From positions 3,031,501 through 3,095,500 of the forward strand of contig NZ_JPON01000001.1 of NCBI RefSeq assembly GCF_000733935.1: a DNA stretch of 64,000 nt. The letters are read 5' to 3'. The DNA comes from Methylomarinum vadi. GTDB taxonomy: Bacteria; Pseudomonadota; Gammaproteobacteria; Methylococcales; Methylomonadaceae. Below, in pieces: positions 26,725-35,532 of the stretch; position 1 is the first letter of the stretch, and each line of letters opens with the position of its first letter. The position numbers were made by a program, and so were the translations under genes. The notes beneath the pieces are model-generated. The model saw only the letters and a list, made by a program, of their open reading frames with translations. It had not been told where the DNA came from and made no database searches.

Positions 26725-27329
26725 TGGCCGGGCTCTTTTTTAATGCCGAAAATCTTGCCCCTATAGATGGGGAGTTGTATCTTATCAGGGAATTTTATCC
26801 ACCGGAGCGGGCCGACAGTTTTTTCCAAACATTATTGGATGAGCTGGACTGGCGGCAGGAGCAAATACTGATATATGGCCGTCAGGTCGGCGTACCGCGT
26901 CTGATGTGCTGGTATGGCGATCCCGGCATGCATTACCACTATTCAGGCACCGACCATTCCCCCACGCCGTGGACCGGGACCTTGCTGCGGATCAAGGCCG
27001 ATGTCGAAAAAGCCTGTGCCGTGGAATTTAACAGTGTCATGGCCAACTTGTATCGAAACGAGCGGGATTCGATGGGGTGCCATGCCGACGATGAGAAAGA
27101 ATTGGGCATCAATCCGCTGATCGCCTCGCTGAGTTTCGGCGAACGCCGGCTGATGCGATTCCGCCATAAGAAGCAGCGGCAAAAACTCGAACTGGAACTC
27201 GGGCATGGCGACTTGTTGCTGATGGCGGGCGAGTTGCAACATCATTGGCGCCACGAGCTGCCGAAAACCCGGCAGCCAAAAAAGGCCAGGATCAACCTGA
27301 CCTTTCGCCGAATTTATCCTGGCACGTGA
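26724..27329 (+). CDS. AlkB-like 2-oxoglutarate/Fe(II) dioxygenase
   Basis: 201 residues with the AlkB family set: GVPRLMCWYGDPG, iron ligands in MGCHADDEKEL (HxD) and HHWRHELPKT (distal His), and Arg residues in RINLTFRRI that bind 2-oxoglutarate. This shorter type is close to bacterial/eukaryotic ALKBH2-like DNA repair enzymes that remove alkyl groups from bases. Its start codon shares a base with the stop of the TonB receptor gene (TAATG), so it is coupled although functionally unlike it. Converges on purD with a 13-base gap. Confidence 0.9.
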   Translation: MAGLFFNAENLAPIDGELYLIREFYPPERADSFFQTLLDELDWRQEQILIYGRQVGVPRLMCWYGDPGMHYHYSGTDHSPTPWTGTLLRIKADVEKACAVEFNSVMANLYRNERDSMGCHADDEKELGINPLIASLSFGERRLMRFRHKKQRQKLELELGHGDLLLMAGELQHHWRHELPKTRQPKKARINLTFRRIYPGT

Positions 27330-27342
27330 TGGGGCGCCTTAT

Positions 27343-28617
27343 CTATTTGATCGCCTTGAAGCCGATATCGGTTCGGTAGTAAACATCGTCCCAGCTGATT
27401 TGCCGCGCCAGCCGGTAGGCTTTGTCCTGGGCCTCGGCGATACTGTCGCCCAGGGCGCAGGCGCACAGAACCCGGCCGCCGGCGGTGACAACGCCTTGCG
27501 GGGTCTGCCGGGTGCCGGCATGAAAAACCTTGCTGTCCTCTGATTCATCTTGCGGCAGACCGCTGATCGGGTCGCCCTTGCGGTAACTGCTGGGGTAGCC
27601 GCCGGCCGCCAGCACAACGCCCAGTGCGACGCGATTGTCCCATTGCGTCTCGGTTGTATCTAATTGCTTATTCAGCGCGGCCAGGCATAATTCCACCAAG
27701 TCGCTTTGCAGACGCATCATGATCGGCTGGGTTTCCGGGTCGCCGAAACGGCAATTGTATTCCAATACCTTGACCGAACCATCCTTGCCGATCATCAGGC
27801 CGGCATAAAGAAAGCCGCAGTATTCGTGGCCGTCTTCGCGCATGCCTTGTAAGGTTGGGGTGATCACATCAGACATCACCTTCTGATAAATTTCATTAGT
27901 GACCACCGGAGCCGGCGAATAGGCGCCCATGCCGCCGGTATTGGGGCCGGTATCGCCATTATCCCGGGCTTTGTGATCCTGCGAGGTCGCCATCGGCAGG
28001 GCATGTTCGCCGTCGGCGATGACGATGAAACTCGCTTCCTCGCCATCGAGAAACTCCTCGATGACGACGCGGTGGCCGGCCTCGCCGAAGCTGTTGCCGG
28101 ATAACATGTCCTCGACGGCGGCGATGGCCTCGGCCTCGCTTTGGGCGACGATTACGCCTTTGCCGGCCGCCAGGCCATCGGCTTTGACCACGATAGGCGC
28201 ACCCTTGCTTTGAATGTAAGCGATAGCCTGTTGCGGATTGGTAAAGGTCTGGTATTCGGCGGTCGGAATGTGGTGACGCGCCATGAAATCCTTGCAGAAC
28301 GATTTCGAGCCTTCCAGCTGCGCGGCTTGCGCCGTGGGGCCGAAACAGGCGAGACCGGCCTCGCGGAAACGGTCCACGATGCCCGCCACCAGCGGTGCTT
28401 CCGGGCCGACGATGGTCAAGTCGATCTGTTCCTTTTGGGCGAAGTTTAGCAGGGACGGGATGTCATCGGAGCCGATGGCGACATTCTCGATGCCGTCTTC
28501 CAATGCTGTACCGGCATTACCCGGTGCGACAAAAACCTTGTCCGCCTGAGGCGATTGTTTTGCTTTCCAGGCCAGTGCGTGTTCTCGGCCGCCGCTGCCA
28601 ACGATAAGGATTTTCAT
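27343..28617 (-). CDS. purD: phosphoribosylamine-glycine ligase
   Basis: 424 residues, the usual GARS length. KILIVGSGGREHALAWK at the N-terminus, the ATP-grasp region with VKADGLAAGKGVIVA, and GPNTGGMGAYSPAPVV followed by EYNCRFGDPETQ. Catalyses the second step of purine synthesis. It lies last in the conserved dusB-fis-purH-purD order, separated from purH by a gap holding a palindromic repeat. Confidence 0.97.
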   Translation of the reverse strand: MKILIVGSGGREHALAWKAKQSPQADKVFVAPGNAGTALEDGIENVAIGSDDIPSLLNFAQKEQIDLTIVGPEAPLVAGIVDRFREAGLACFGPTAQAAQLEGSKSFCKDFMARHHIPTAEYQTFTNPQQAIAYIQSKGAPIVVKADGLAAGKGVIVAQSEAEAIAAVEDMLSGNSFGEAGHRVVIEEFLDGEEASFIVIADGEHALPMATSQDHKARDNGDTGPNTGGMGAYSPAPVVTNEIYQKVMSDVITPTLQGMREDGHEYCGFLYAGLMIGKDGSVKVLEYNCRFGDPETQPIMMRLQSDLVELCLAALNKQLDTTETQWDNRVALGVVLAAGGYPSSYRKGDPISGLPQDESEDSKVFHAGTRQTPQGVVTAGGRVLCACALGDSIAEAQDKAYRLARQISWDDVYYRTDIGFKAIK

Positions 28618-28656
28618 GATTATTCTTTCACAGTAAATACGGAGTTGCTAATAAAC

Positions 28657-28733
28657 TGTAGGATGATGACGATAGGAAGCGCATCAGCGAATCTTTTTTT
28701 TGATGCGCTTAACTTTGTTCAGCGCATCCTACA
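28657..28733. repeat. REP-like nested palindrome between purH and purD
   Basis: Outer arms TGTAGGATG (28657-28665) and CATCCTACA (28725-28733) enclose an inner 10-bp perfect stem AAGCGCATCA/TGATGCGCTT (28677-28686 and 28701-28710), with a further copy of AGCGCATC in the right arm. This GTAGGATGCGCT-type motif is typical of dispersed extragenic palindromes in gammaproteobacteria. In the purH-purD transcript it would fold into a large stem and could separate expression of the two genes. Confidence 0.65.
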
Positions 28734-28756
28734 AATGTTTTTTCGGGTTATCGCGA

Positions 28757-30316
28757 TCAATGTCGGAAATGCCGCATGCCGGTGAATACCATGGCAATGC
28801 CGTGCTCGTCGGCGGCAGCGATGACCTCGTCATCGCGCATGGAACCGCCGGGTTGGATAACTGCAGTGATACCGGCCTCGGCGGCCGCATCGATGCCGTC
28901 GCGGAAAGGGAAGAAGGCGTCCGACGCCATCACCGAGCCCGGTACTTCCAGACCTTCATCGGCCGCCTTGATGCCGGCGATTTTCGCCGAATAGACCCGG
29001 CTCATTTGGCCCGCGCCGACGCCGATGGTCTGGCCGTTCTTGGCATAGACGATGGCATTGGATTTGACGAACTTGGCGACTTTCCAACTGAACAGCAAAT
29101 CGCGCATTTCCTGTTCGCTCGGCGCGCGCTGGGTGACGACTTTGACTTCGGCGGCGCTGATGCAGCCGTGGTCCTTGTCCTGTACCAACAAACCGCCCGA
29201 CACCCGTTTGAAATCCCATGCCGGCGAGTGCCCGCTGTTCCAGATGCCGCATTCCAGCACACGGACATTTTGTTTGGCCCCTAATACCTCTTCCGCCGCG
29301 GCGCTGACGGTCGGCGCAATAATCACTTCGACGAATTGGCGCTTGATGATTTCGGCGGCGGTTTGTTCGTCCAGTTCGCTGTTGAAGGCGATGATGCCGC
29401 CGAAAGCAGATGTTGGATCGGTAGCATGGGCACGGTCATAGGCGGTGTAAATGGAATCGGCGACGGCCACGCCGCACGGATTGGAATGTTTGACGATGAC
29501 GCAAGCCGGCTGTTCGCTGAATTCCTTGACGCATTCCAATGCGGCATCGGCATCGGCTATGTTGTTATAGGATAAATCCTTGCCCTGCAATTGCCTGGCT
29601 GCCGAGATCGTTCCTGATTCGGGGTCTTTTTCCCGGTAGAATGCCGCGTGCTGATGCGGATTCTCACCGTAGCGCATCGTTTGCAGATGGTGAAACTGCA
29701 GGTTCAGTGTGCCAGGAAAGCGTTGCTGGTTGAGTCCTCCCAAATAGGCGGAAATCGCGGTGTCGTAACGGGCGGTATGCTCGAAGCTTTTCAGGGCCAA
29801 ATTGAAACGGGTTTGTTGGCACAGGTTACCGTCATTGGCTTTTAACTCGGTCACGATCGGTGCATAGTCTTCCGGATCGACCACGACGGCGACATCGGTG
29901 TGGTTTTTGGCCGCCGCACGGATCATGGTCGGCCCTCCTATATCGATATTCTCGATTGCCGTTTCCAAATCGCAACTCGGCCGGGCCACGGTTTGCTCGA
30001 ATGGGTACAAGTTGACGACGACCATGTCGATTGCCTTGATACCGTTGGCGGCCATGATCTTATCGTCGATGCCGCGGCGGCCGAGAATGCCGCCGTGAAC
30101 TTTTGGGTGCAAAGTCTTGACCCGTCCCGCCATCATCTCCGGAAAGCCGGTGTAATCGGAGACTTCGGTCACGGTAATATTGTTGTCCTGCAATAACTTG
30201 GCAGTACCGCCGGTAGACAACAGTTCAATGCCCAGTTGATCGAGCTCCCGACAGAATTCAAGAACTCCGGTTTTGTCGGAAACGCTGATCAGGGCGCGGT
30301 TGACTTTTTTATTCAT
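28757..30316 (-). CDS. purH: bifunctional AICAR transformylase / IMP cyclohydrolase
   Basis: 519 residues. N-terminal IMP cyclohydrolase domain ([25 protein letters not shown]) and C-terminal transformylase with [13 protein letters not shown], where Lys and His take part in catalysis, and the end motif FTGMRHFRH. Performs the last two steps of IMP synthesis. It starts 31 bases after the fis stop, in the standard dusB-fis-purH order. Confidence 0.97.
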   Translation of the reverse strand: MNKKVNRALISVSDKTGVLEFCRELDQLGIELLSTGGTAKLLQDNNITVTEVSDYTGFPEMMAGRVKTLHPKVHGGILGRRGIDDKIMAANGIKAIDMVVVNLYPFEQTVARPSCDLETAIENIDIGGPTMIRAAAKNHTDVAVVVDPEDYAPIVTELKANDGNLCQQTRFNLALKSFEHTARYDTAISAYLGGLNQQRFPGTLNLQFHHLQTMRYGENPHQHAAFYREKDPESGTISAARQLQGKDLSYNNIADADAALECVKEFSEQPACVIVKHSNPCGVAVADSIYTAYDRAHATDPTSAFGGIIAFNSELDEQTAAEIIKRQFVEVIIAPTVSAAAEEVLGAKQNVRVLECGIWNSGHSPAWDFKRVSGGLLVQDKDHGCISAAEVKVVTQRAPSEQEMRDLLFSWKVAKFVKSNAIVYAKNGQTIGVGAGQMSRVYSAKIAGIKAADEGLEVPGSVMASDAFFPFRDGIDAAAEAGITAVIQPGGSMRDDEVIAAADEHGIAMVFTGMRHFRH

Positions 30317-30347
30317 TAGAACCTCAAAAGGGGAATTGGGAAGAATG

Positions 30348-30635
30348 TTAACTGATTCCGTATTGATCGAGCTTTTTGCGCAGGGTGCTGCGGCTGAGGC
30401 CCAGGATTTTTGCGGTTTTGGTTTGATTGTAATTGGCGTGTTTCAAGGCGGTTTCCAACAGGGGTTTTTCGACTTCGGTCAGGACCAACGCATAAAGCCC
30501 GCTAGAATCGTGGCCGTTGAGCTGGGAAAAATAATTTTCAATCGAAAGGCGGACATGCTCGGACAGCGGTCGGCCGTTATCGCTGGCCGGGGTTAAAGCA
30601 ATGCTGTCATTTTCAATTTGGGATGATGCTTCCAT
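30348..30635 (-). CDS. fis: Fis family nucleoid-associated DNA-binding protein
   Basis: 95 residues, close to the 98 of E. coli Fis. The N-terminal half corresponds to the beta-hairpin arm and dimer helices; the C-terminal helix-turn-helix reads [22 protein letters not shown]. Organises the chromosome and modulates rRNA and other promoters. Encoded 3 bases after dusB, the conserved dusB-fis operon. Confidence 0.95.
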   Translation of the reverse strand: MEASSQIENDSIALTPASDNGRPLSEHVRLSIENYFSQLNGHDSSGLYALVLTEVEKPLLETALKHANYNQTKTAKILGLSRSTLRKKLDQYGIS

Positions 30636-30638
30636 TAT

Positions 30639-31619
30639 TCAAGCTGCGTTGTGCGTGATGTCGGTGAACGATAAATTGACCAGGGCCAGTTGCTCAGAAG
30701 GGAGTTGCGCCTGGTTAATTTCTTGCTTGCGGGCCGGAGGAATAGCGCCCAGGTTGTCGAAATACCAACCGATGTGTTTTCTTGCTATTTTAACACCGCT
30801 GATTTTGCCGTAGAAGCAGTATAAGTTTTCAAGATGATTATTAAGTATTGATTGAGCCTCTGCCAACGAAGGCCGGCCGTCATTATCGCTTACGTTTCGG
30901 CTATTGAGGATTTCCCGGAAAATCCAGGGACGACCTTGTGCGGCGCGGCCGATCATAACGCCATCCGCTCCGGTATGGGCTAATACTTCTTTGGCCTTGG
31001 CGGCGGAATTGATGTCGCCGTTGGCGATTACCGGGATGGAGACGGCTTGTTTGACTTGTCTGATCGTGTCGTATTCCGCCTTGCCGGTAAATCTACAGGC
31101 GCGGGTGCGGCCATGGATCGTCAATGCCTGAATGCCGCAGTTTTCGGCGATTTTGGCGACACTCAGCGCATTGCGATGCTGTTTATTCCAGCCGGTACGG
31201 ATTTTCAGGGTAACAGGCACGTCGACGGCATTAACGACGACGGAGAGGATTCTTTCTACCAGTCCTTCATTTTTCATCAATGCCGAACCGGCGGCAACCG
31301 AACAGACCTTTTTGGCCGGACAACCCATGTTAATGTCGATGATCTGTGCGCCGCGGTCGACATTGAGGCGGGCCGCAGCGGCCATTTGTTCCGGATCGGT
31401 GCCGAGAATCTGCACCGAGCGCAAGCCGTTGCCGCCTTTGTGATCGATTTTTCGCAATGTCTTATGGTGGTCTTGCAGATGCGGAATGGACGTCACCATT
31501 TCCGATACGGTCAGACCGGCGCCGAATTGCAGGCACAAGTCCCTGAAAGGCCGGTCGCTAACGCCTGCCATCGGTGCGAGAATCAAGTTGTTAGCGAGGT
31601 GATAGGGGCCAATCTGCAT
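30639..31619 (-). CDS. dusB: tRNA-dihydrouridine synthase B
   Basis: 326 residues, FMN-binding TIM barrel: LILAPMAGVSDRPFR at the start, the catalytic Cys in INMGCPAKKVCS, TLKIRTGW, ALTIHGRTRAC and VIANGDI. Reduces uridine 17 region positions of tRNA to dihydrouridine. First gene of the dusB-fis operon; conserved context. Confidence 0.95.
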   Translation of the reverse strand: MQIGPYHLANNLILAPMAGVSDRPFRDLCLQFGAGLTVSEMVTSIPHLQDHHKTLRKIDHKGGNGLRSVQILGTDPEQMAAAARLNVDRGAQIIDINMGCPAKKVCSVAAGSALMKNEGLVERILSVVVNAVDVPVTLKIRTGWNKQHRNALSVAKIAENCGIQALTIHGRTRACRFTGKAEYDTIRQVKQAVSIPVIANGDINSAAKAKEVLAHTGADGVMIGRAAQGRPWIFREILNSRNVSDNDGRPSLAEAQSILNNHLENLYCFYGKISGVKIARKHIGWYFDNLGAIPPARKQEINQAQLPSEQLALVNLSFTDITHNAA

Positions 31620-31859
31620 GGGTCTGGACAGTTGCGAAAAGGCCGCATATTCTACCTAAAATGGAGGTGCGGGGAAAGGCGTAGCAATTCGGGGCTTGTC
31701 CATTTATGCGTTGTTTCGTGGATCCAGTCAGGCTGCCGACGAGCAGTGTAAGTCTTGATGCCAGCAACTAAATTAGAAATTGCTGTAGAAGACGAACGGA
31801 TGTTTTCTTTGATCAGAAGATGCCTCCCTTATCGGGATTGTCTGCGTCAATGTGGAAAC

Positions 31860-31882
31860 GGCGGAGAGATAACAACTCCGCC
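31860..31882 (-). terminator. possible terminator after the 31.9-kb membrane protein gene
   Basis: GGCGGAG and CTCCGCC form a 7-bp perfect stem with a 9-base loop, 8 bases past the stop codon on the minus strand. A GTTTCC stretch follows; the U-run is weak. The rest of the 270 bases down to dusB holds nothing recognisable. Confidence 0.45.
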
Positions 31883-31890
31883 CCACGAGG

Positions 31891-32418
31891 TTATTTCTCA
31901 GAGTTTTCGGTGAAGATCGGATTGTTTTTATCGTCTTCATGCAATTTGATTTTGTCTTCCGGGTAGATATGCCAGAACGATTGGTCGATCGCGCCTTCGT
32001 CGTATTGCTCTTTACGCGAATGGCCGAACGGGCACCACCAGTTCTCGACCACTTTGACCATGTAGGCGTGCCATTCGAACAAGGCGACGCTGTAAGGGCA
32101 ATACCAGGTGCAGTTAAGGATCCAATAAAGTTTCGATTGCGCCAGGCTCAGTTTGAAGGTGCCTTCCATCGTGATCTGGCTTTTCAGGTCGTAGCGGTGG
32201 CTGGCACGGTCGGGCAGGAAGTCTCCCCATGTCTTGACGTTTTCGGCGCCTACCAGCTTCAGGCTGAAATAAGTCATGTAGGCGCTGAGGATGACGAAAG
32301 GCAGCGTCAAAATTGGTAAATAGATGAATAACAGGCCGATGGCGCGGGACAGCACCGAACGTTGTTTATGGTTGCAGCCGATCTTGACGCGGTCGTTACA
32401 GGATTCGCAGGCTTTCAT
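31891..32418 (-). CDS. cysteine-containing membrane protein, unrecognised
   Basis: 175 residues. The N-terminus has a CESCN...GC pattern suggesting a metal or redox site, followed by one long hydrophobic segment at about 24-50 (LLFIYLPILTLPFVILSAY). The C-terminal part is rich in aromatic residues with two further Cys (TWYCPYSVALFEWHAY and NWWCPFGHSRKEQYDEG) and a charged tail. I do not recognise a family; the strict Trp/Cys/His pattern suggests a conserved function rather than drift. It interrupts the usual zinc-ribbon/dusB neighbourhood together with rlmI. A good TCTCC-complement (GGAGAAA) lies before the start. Confidence 0.7.
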   Translation of the reverse strand: MKACESCNDRVKIGCNHKQRSVLSRAIGLLFIYLPILTLPFVILSAYMTYFSLKLVGAENVKTWGDFLPDRASHRYDLKSQITMEGTFKLSLAQSKLYWILNCTWYCPYSVALFEWHAYMVKVVENWWCPFGHSRKEQYDEGAIDQSFWHIYPEDKIKLHEDDKNNPIFTENSEK

Positions 32419-32565
32419 TTTTTCTCCTTGGTTGGCGGTTGGATGTTATGTTGTTCGTTAGCGTAATTGTTTTTGGGCCTTGGGTCTTCCGCCGGTAGGG
32501 GCTGCACCCGGAAATTGGCGGCGATTGCCGAAATGGGACGGGAAGTATTGATTGCATATAAAGCG

Positions 32566-33762
32566 TTATAAACTGGCCGAAACCGAACAGAAGAAAGTCT
32601 TCAAGTATTCGGTTTCCGGTACGGCCGGGTGGATGGGATGGTCTGGCCCCTGGCCGCCACCGGCGAAAAACACGACGTGGCGATCGATATGGCGGGCCGA
32701 CGAACGCAGGATCTCATGCAAATTGTCCCGGCTCAGATGATGCGAACAAGAGGCGGAGACCAGAATGCCATTCTTGTTCAAAACTTGCAAGGCCAAATGG
32801 TTCAGGCGACGGTAGGCTTCGTAGCCTGCCTTGAAATCTTTCTTGCGCTTGATCAGCGCCGGCGGATCCAGCACGATCAGGTCATAGCGTTCGTTTTGCT
32901 CCCGAGCTTGGCGCAGAAATTCGAACGCGTCGCTGCGGATGAAATGCATCTTGTGGTCTACGCGGTTTAACTTGGCGCTGTCGGCCGCGATGGCCAGTGC
33001 CGATTCGGAACTGTCGACACAGCTCACTTGAGTTGCGCCGGCCAGCGCGGCCGGTATGCCCCAGGCGCCGGAATAGGCAAACAGGTCCAGGACTTTTTGG
33101 CCCTGCGCCAATGAAGCGAGCATCGCCCGGCTGCGGCGGTGGTCGTAGAACCAGCCGGTTTTCTGGCCTTCCAGGATGGAGACGTAAAAACGGGCGTCGT
33201 TTTCCTCGATGATCAAGGGCTCCGGTAAACGACCGTAAATGACTTCCGATTCCTGCGATAAGCCTTCCAGTTGCCGCTGTCCGCTGTCGTTTTTCAGTAC
33301 GATGGCTGCCGGCGCCACTAAGTCGACCAAGCAGGCGATCAGTATATCCTTGAGTTTGTCTATACCGGCGGTAGTGATTTGCAGCGACAGCACCGGGCCG
33401 AATCGGTCGATGACGAGGCCCGGCAGGCCGTCGCTTTCGCCGAAAACCAAACGGTAATAGGGGTTGTCGAACAGGCGTTCGCGCAAGGCCAAGGCATCGC
33501 TCAGCCGGGCATGCAGGAATTTGGCCCCGATTTTCAGGTTGGTCTTGCGCGATAGCAGGCGGGCGGCGATCAGCGTGTTGGGATTGACGTAAGCGGTTCC
33601 CAAGGCTTTGCCGCCATGGTCCTTGACCACGACTAGATCGCCGGCGGAAAAATGCTCCAATAGACTGCGCCGCGTGTCGATTTCATTGCTGAATACCCAC
33701 ATGTGGCCCTTGCGCAGGCGTTTGTCTTCGTGTTTTTTCAGGAATAGTTCGGGATAAGACAT
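32566..33762 (-). CDS. rlmI: 23S rRNA (cytosine-5)-methyltransferase RlmI-like
   Basis: 398 residues, matching RlmI length. N-terminal PUA domain (KHEDKRLRKGHMWVFSNEI), a central EEHEH region with EGQKTGWFYDHR, and a Rossmann methyltransferase domain with VLDLFAYSGAWG, VLDPPALIK and SASCSHHLSRD (Cys of the C5-methyltransferase mechanism). Methylates C1962 of 23S rRNA in E. coli. Ends 5 bases before... the zinc-ribbon gene on its upstream side, so it may be cotranscribed with it. Confidence 0.92.
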   Translation of the reverse strand: MSYPELFLKKHEDKRLRKGHMWVFSNEIDTRRSLLEHFSAGDLVVVKDHGGKALGTAYVNPNTLIAARLLSRKTNLKIGAKFLHARLSDALALRERLFDNPYYRLVFGESDGLPGLVIDRFGPVLSLQITTAGIDKLKDILIACLVDLVAPAAIVLKNDSGQRQLEGLSQESEVIYGRLPEPLIIEENDARFYVSILEGQKTGWFYDHRRSRAMLASLAQGQKVLDLFAYSGAWGIPAALAGATQVSCVDSSESALAIAADSAKLNRVDHKMHFIRSDAFEFLRQAREQNERYDLIVLDPPALIKRKKDFKAGYEAYRRLNHLALQVLNKNGILVSASCSHHLSRDNLHEILRSSARHIDRHVVFFAGGGQGPDHPIHPAVPETEYLKTFFCSVSASL

Positions 33763-33767
33763 GGGTA

Positions 33768-34415
33768 TTACAATAATTTGAAACTGTAGCCGCCTATTTT
33801 TCGCGCCGGCGCGGCGATGTCGAGAATAATTTCGCCGCTTTTATCGGCATCCAATACAGGGAGTGCGGGCCGATAATCGTCGGCGGTAAAAACTCTCTCG
33901 GCGAAGGCTTCGCCGGTAAAGTTGAGCAGGGTCAGACGAATATTCGGAAAGGGTTGGCTGAAACCGGCTTGATTGACGATGATGGCTTTAAAACGGTAGC
34001 TGGTTGCGCCGCTTGCTTCCAACGACCCCTGCAGAATACTGATTTCCTCGGCGTTTTTATACGCCGGCAAACTGCAAGAAAAAGTCTGGCAAGCTTGCAC
34101 TAGCCAAGGGCGCAAGATTGGATTCTGGCTTAGATTGTAACTTTCGAAATAAAAGAACTGTCCCGCCAAAGCCATCAGCCCAATGACTAGCCCCACCGTC
34201 CAGAGTGCATTATGTTTACCGCTTGTCGCTTCCTCGACGGGGAAAAATTCAACCCGTTTCGACTCCATTGATTGGTCGATTGGGGTGTCGCTGATGAATT
34301 CGAGCGCATCAAACATGGCGCCGCATTTGTCGCATTTCAACATGCCGCGGGTCGTGCGCAGCAGCTCGGTATCGATGCTATGTTGAGTCTTACATTCCGG
34401 GCATTGCGTGTACAT
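33768..34415 (-). CDS. zinc-ribbon and DUF3426 membrane protein
   Basis: 215 residues from ATG 34415, chosen because the family starts right at the zinc ribbon: MYTQCPECKTQ ... MLKCDKCGAMFDA, two CxxC pairs. A transmembrane helix follows at about 90-110 (LWTVGLVIGLMALAGQFFYF) and then the DUF3426 domain, probably periplasmic. The frame is open up to 34580 but that region is not like the family. Always found near prmA/dusB in gammaproteobacteria; function not known. Confidence 0.85.
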   Translation of the reverse strand: MYTQCPECKTQHSIDTELLRTTRGMLKCDKCGAMFDALEFISDTPIDQSMESKRVEFFPVEEATSGKHNALWTVGLVIGLMALAGQFFYFESYNLSQNPILRPWLVQACQTFSCSLPAYKNAEEISILQGSLEASGATSYRFKAIIVNQAGFSQPFPNIRLTLLNFTGEAFAERVFTADDYRPALPVLDADKSGEIILDIAAPARKIGGYSFKLL

Positions 34416-34598
34416 GGGACGATAATGTTGAAAAGCTAAAGCCATAGTATAGGCATGGTTTGTTCTTGGGAAAATGCCGAGTAAATCGCTTCCTACCCGC
34501 GCTTTTGGAAATGCTGGTTTTTTCGGCAGTTGCATTTTCCGCGCCAAGCAGAAAATCAACCAGACAGGAGCCAATGCCAATACCCACGATGACTCTAC

Positions 34599-35483
34599 TT
34601 AAACAGGCTTGTTCCCATCCAGCCGGCTCCAGTCTTCTCGGCTAAGAGGGGGGGCGAAATGCAATCCGTGCTGGCGATAGGCGGATGCAACGGCCTCGGC
34701 CTGCTCATTGAGAATGCCGGATAATATCAATTGACCGCCGGGTTTCACGAGGGCACTGATGGGGGCAGCCAATTCGATCAATGGCTTGGCCAGAATATTG
34801 GCCAGCACGATATCGCTTTCCCGCGCGCTGAACTGCTCCGGTAAATAACAGAAGACGCGGTCTTGAACGCCGTTTTTTTCGGCGTTGCTTTGCGTAGCTT
34901 CCAGAGCCTGTGGATCGATATCGATGCAATGGGCTTCGCGAGCCCCCAATAACAAGGCCGCAACTGCCAGAATCCCCGAACCACAACCGTAATCGATGAC
35001 GACCTTATCCTGAAGCGGATGGGTTGCCAGCCATTCCAGACAGAGGGCGGTAGTCGGATGAGTGCCGGTACCGAATGCCAGGCCCGGGTCCAGCGTCATG
35101 CAGACACAGCCTTCTTCATTCCGCTCTTGTCCGGTTGGGCAGACCCATAGGCGCCCGCCGAATTTCATTGGCTTGTAATGGTCCATCCAGGCCCGTTCCC
35201 AAGTTTGATCCTCGATTAACTCTTGTTGCCAATGTTGCAACTCTTGGTCTTCGAATCGGGAAAAAACCAGCGTTTTGACCAACTCGGGTTCGATCTCCTG
35301 TTCGAACAGGGCGATCACCCTGGTCTGTTCCCAGATTCGGGTTTCCCCGGGCGCTGGCTCGTAAACCGGCCGGTCTTCGGCGTCCATATAAGTGACGGAG
35401 ACGGCGCCCAGGTCGCTGAAAAAATCGGACAATTCCGGTGCGGTATGTTGGTCTGTGATGACCGATAATTGATGCCAGGTCAT
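34599..35483 (-). CDS. prmA: ribosomal protein L11 methyltransferase
   Basis: 294 residues, typical length. N-terminal substrate-recognition domain, then DPGLAFGTGTHPTT and the SAM-binding VIDYGCGSGILAVAAL, with VLANILAKPLIELA (NxxP-like motif). Trimethylates L11. Follows accC by 49 bases, a gap that holds a perfect hairpin. Confidence 0.95.
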   Translation of the reverse strand: MTWHQLSVITDQHTAPELSDFFSDLGAVSVTYMDAEDRPVYEPAPGETRIWEQTRVIALFEQEIEPELVKTLVFSRFEDQELQHWQQELIEDQTWERAWMDHYKPMKFGGRLWVCPTGQERNEEGCVCMTLDPGLAFGTGTHPTTALCLEWLATHPLQDKVVIDYGCGSGILAVAALLLGAREAHCIDIDPQALEATQSNAEKNGVQDRVFCYLPEQFSARESDIVLANILAKPLIELAAPISALVKPGGQLILSGILNEQAEAVASAYRQHGLHFAPPLSREDWSRLDGNKPV

Positions 35484-35503
35484 GCTTTAATAGATCGAGG
35501 GAC

Positions 35504-35526
35504 GGGTTTCCGCTCTGCGGAAACCC
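35504..35526 (-). terminator. perfect hairpin in the accC-prmA gap
   Basis: GGGTTTCCGC and GCGGAAACCC form a 10-bp perfect stem with a TCT loop, 7 bases after the accC stop. There is no U-run, so it may be a partial terminator or an mRNA-stability stem that sets accC above prmA expression. Confidence 0.5.
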
Positions 35527-35532
35527 CGCCGG

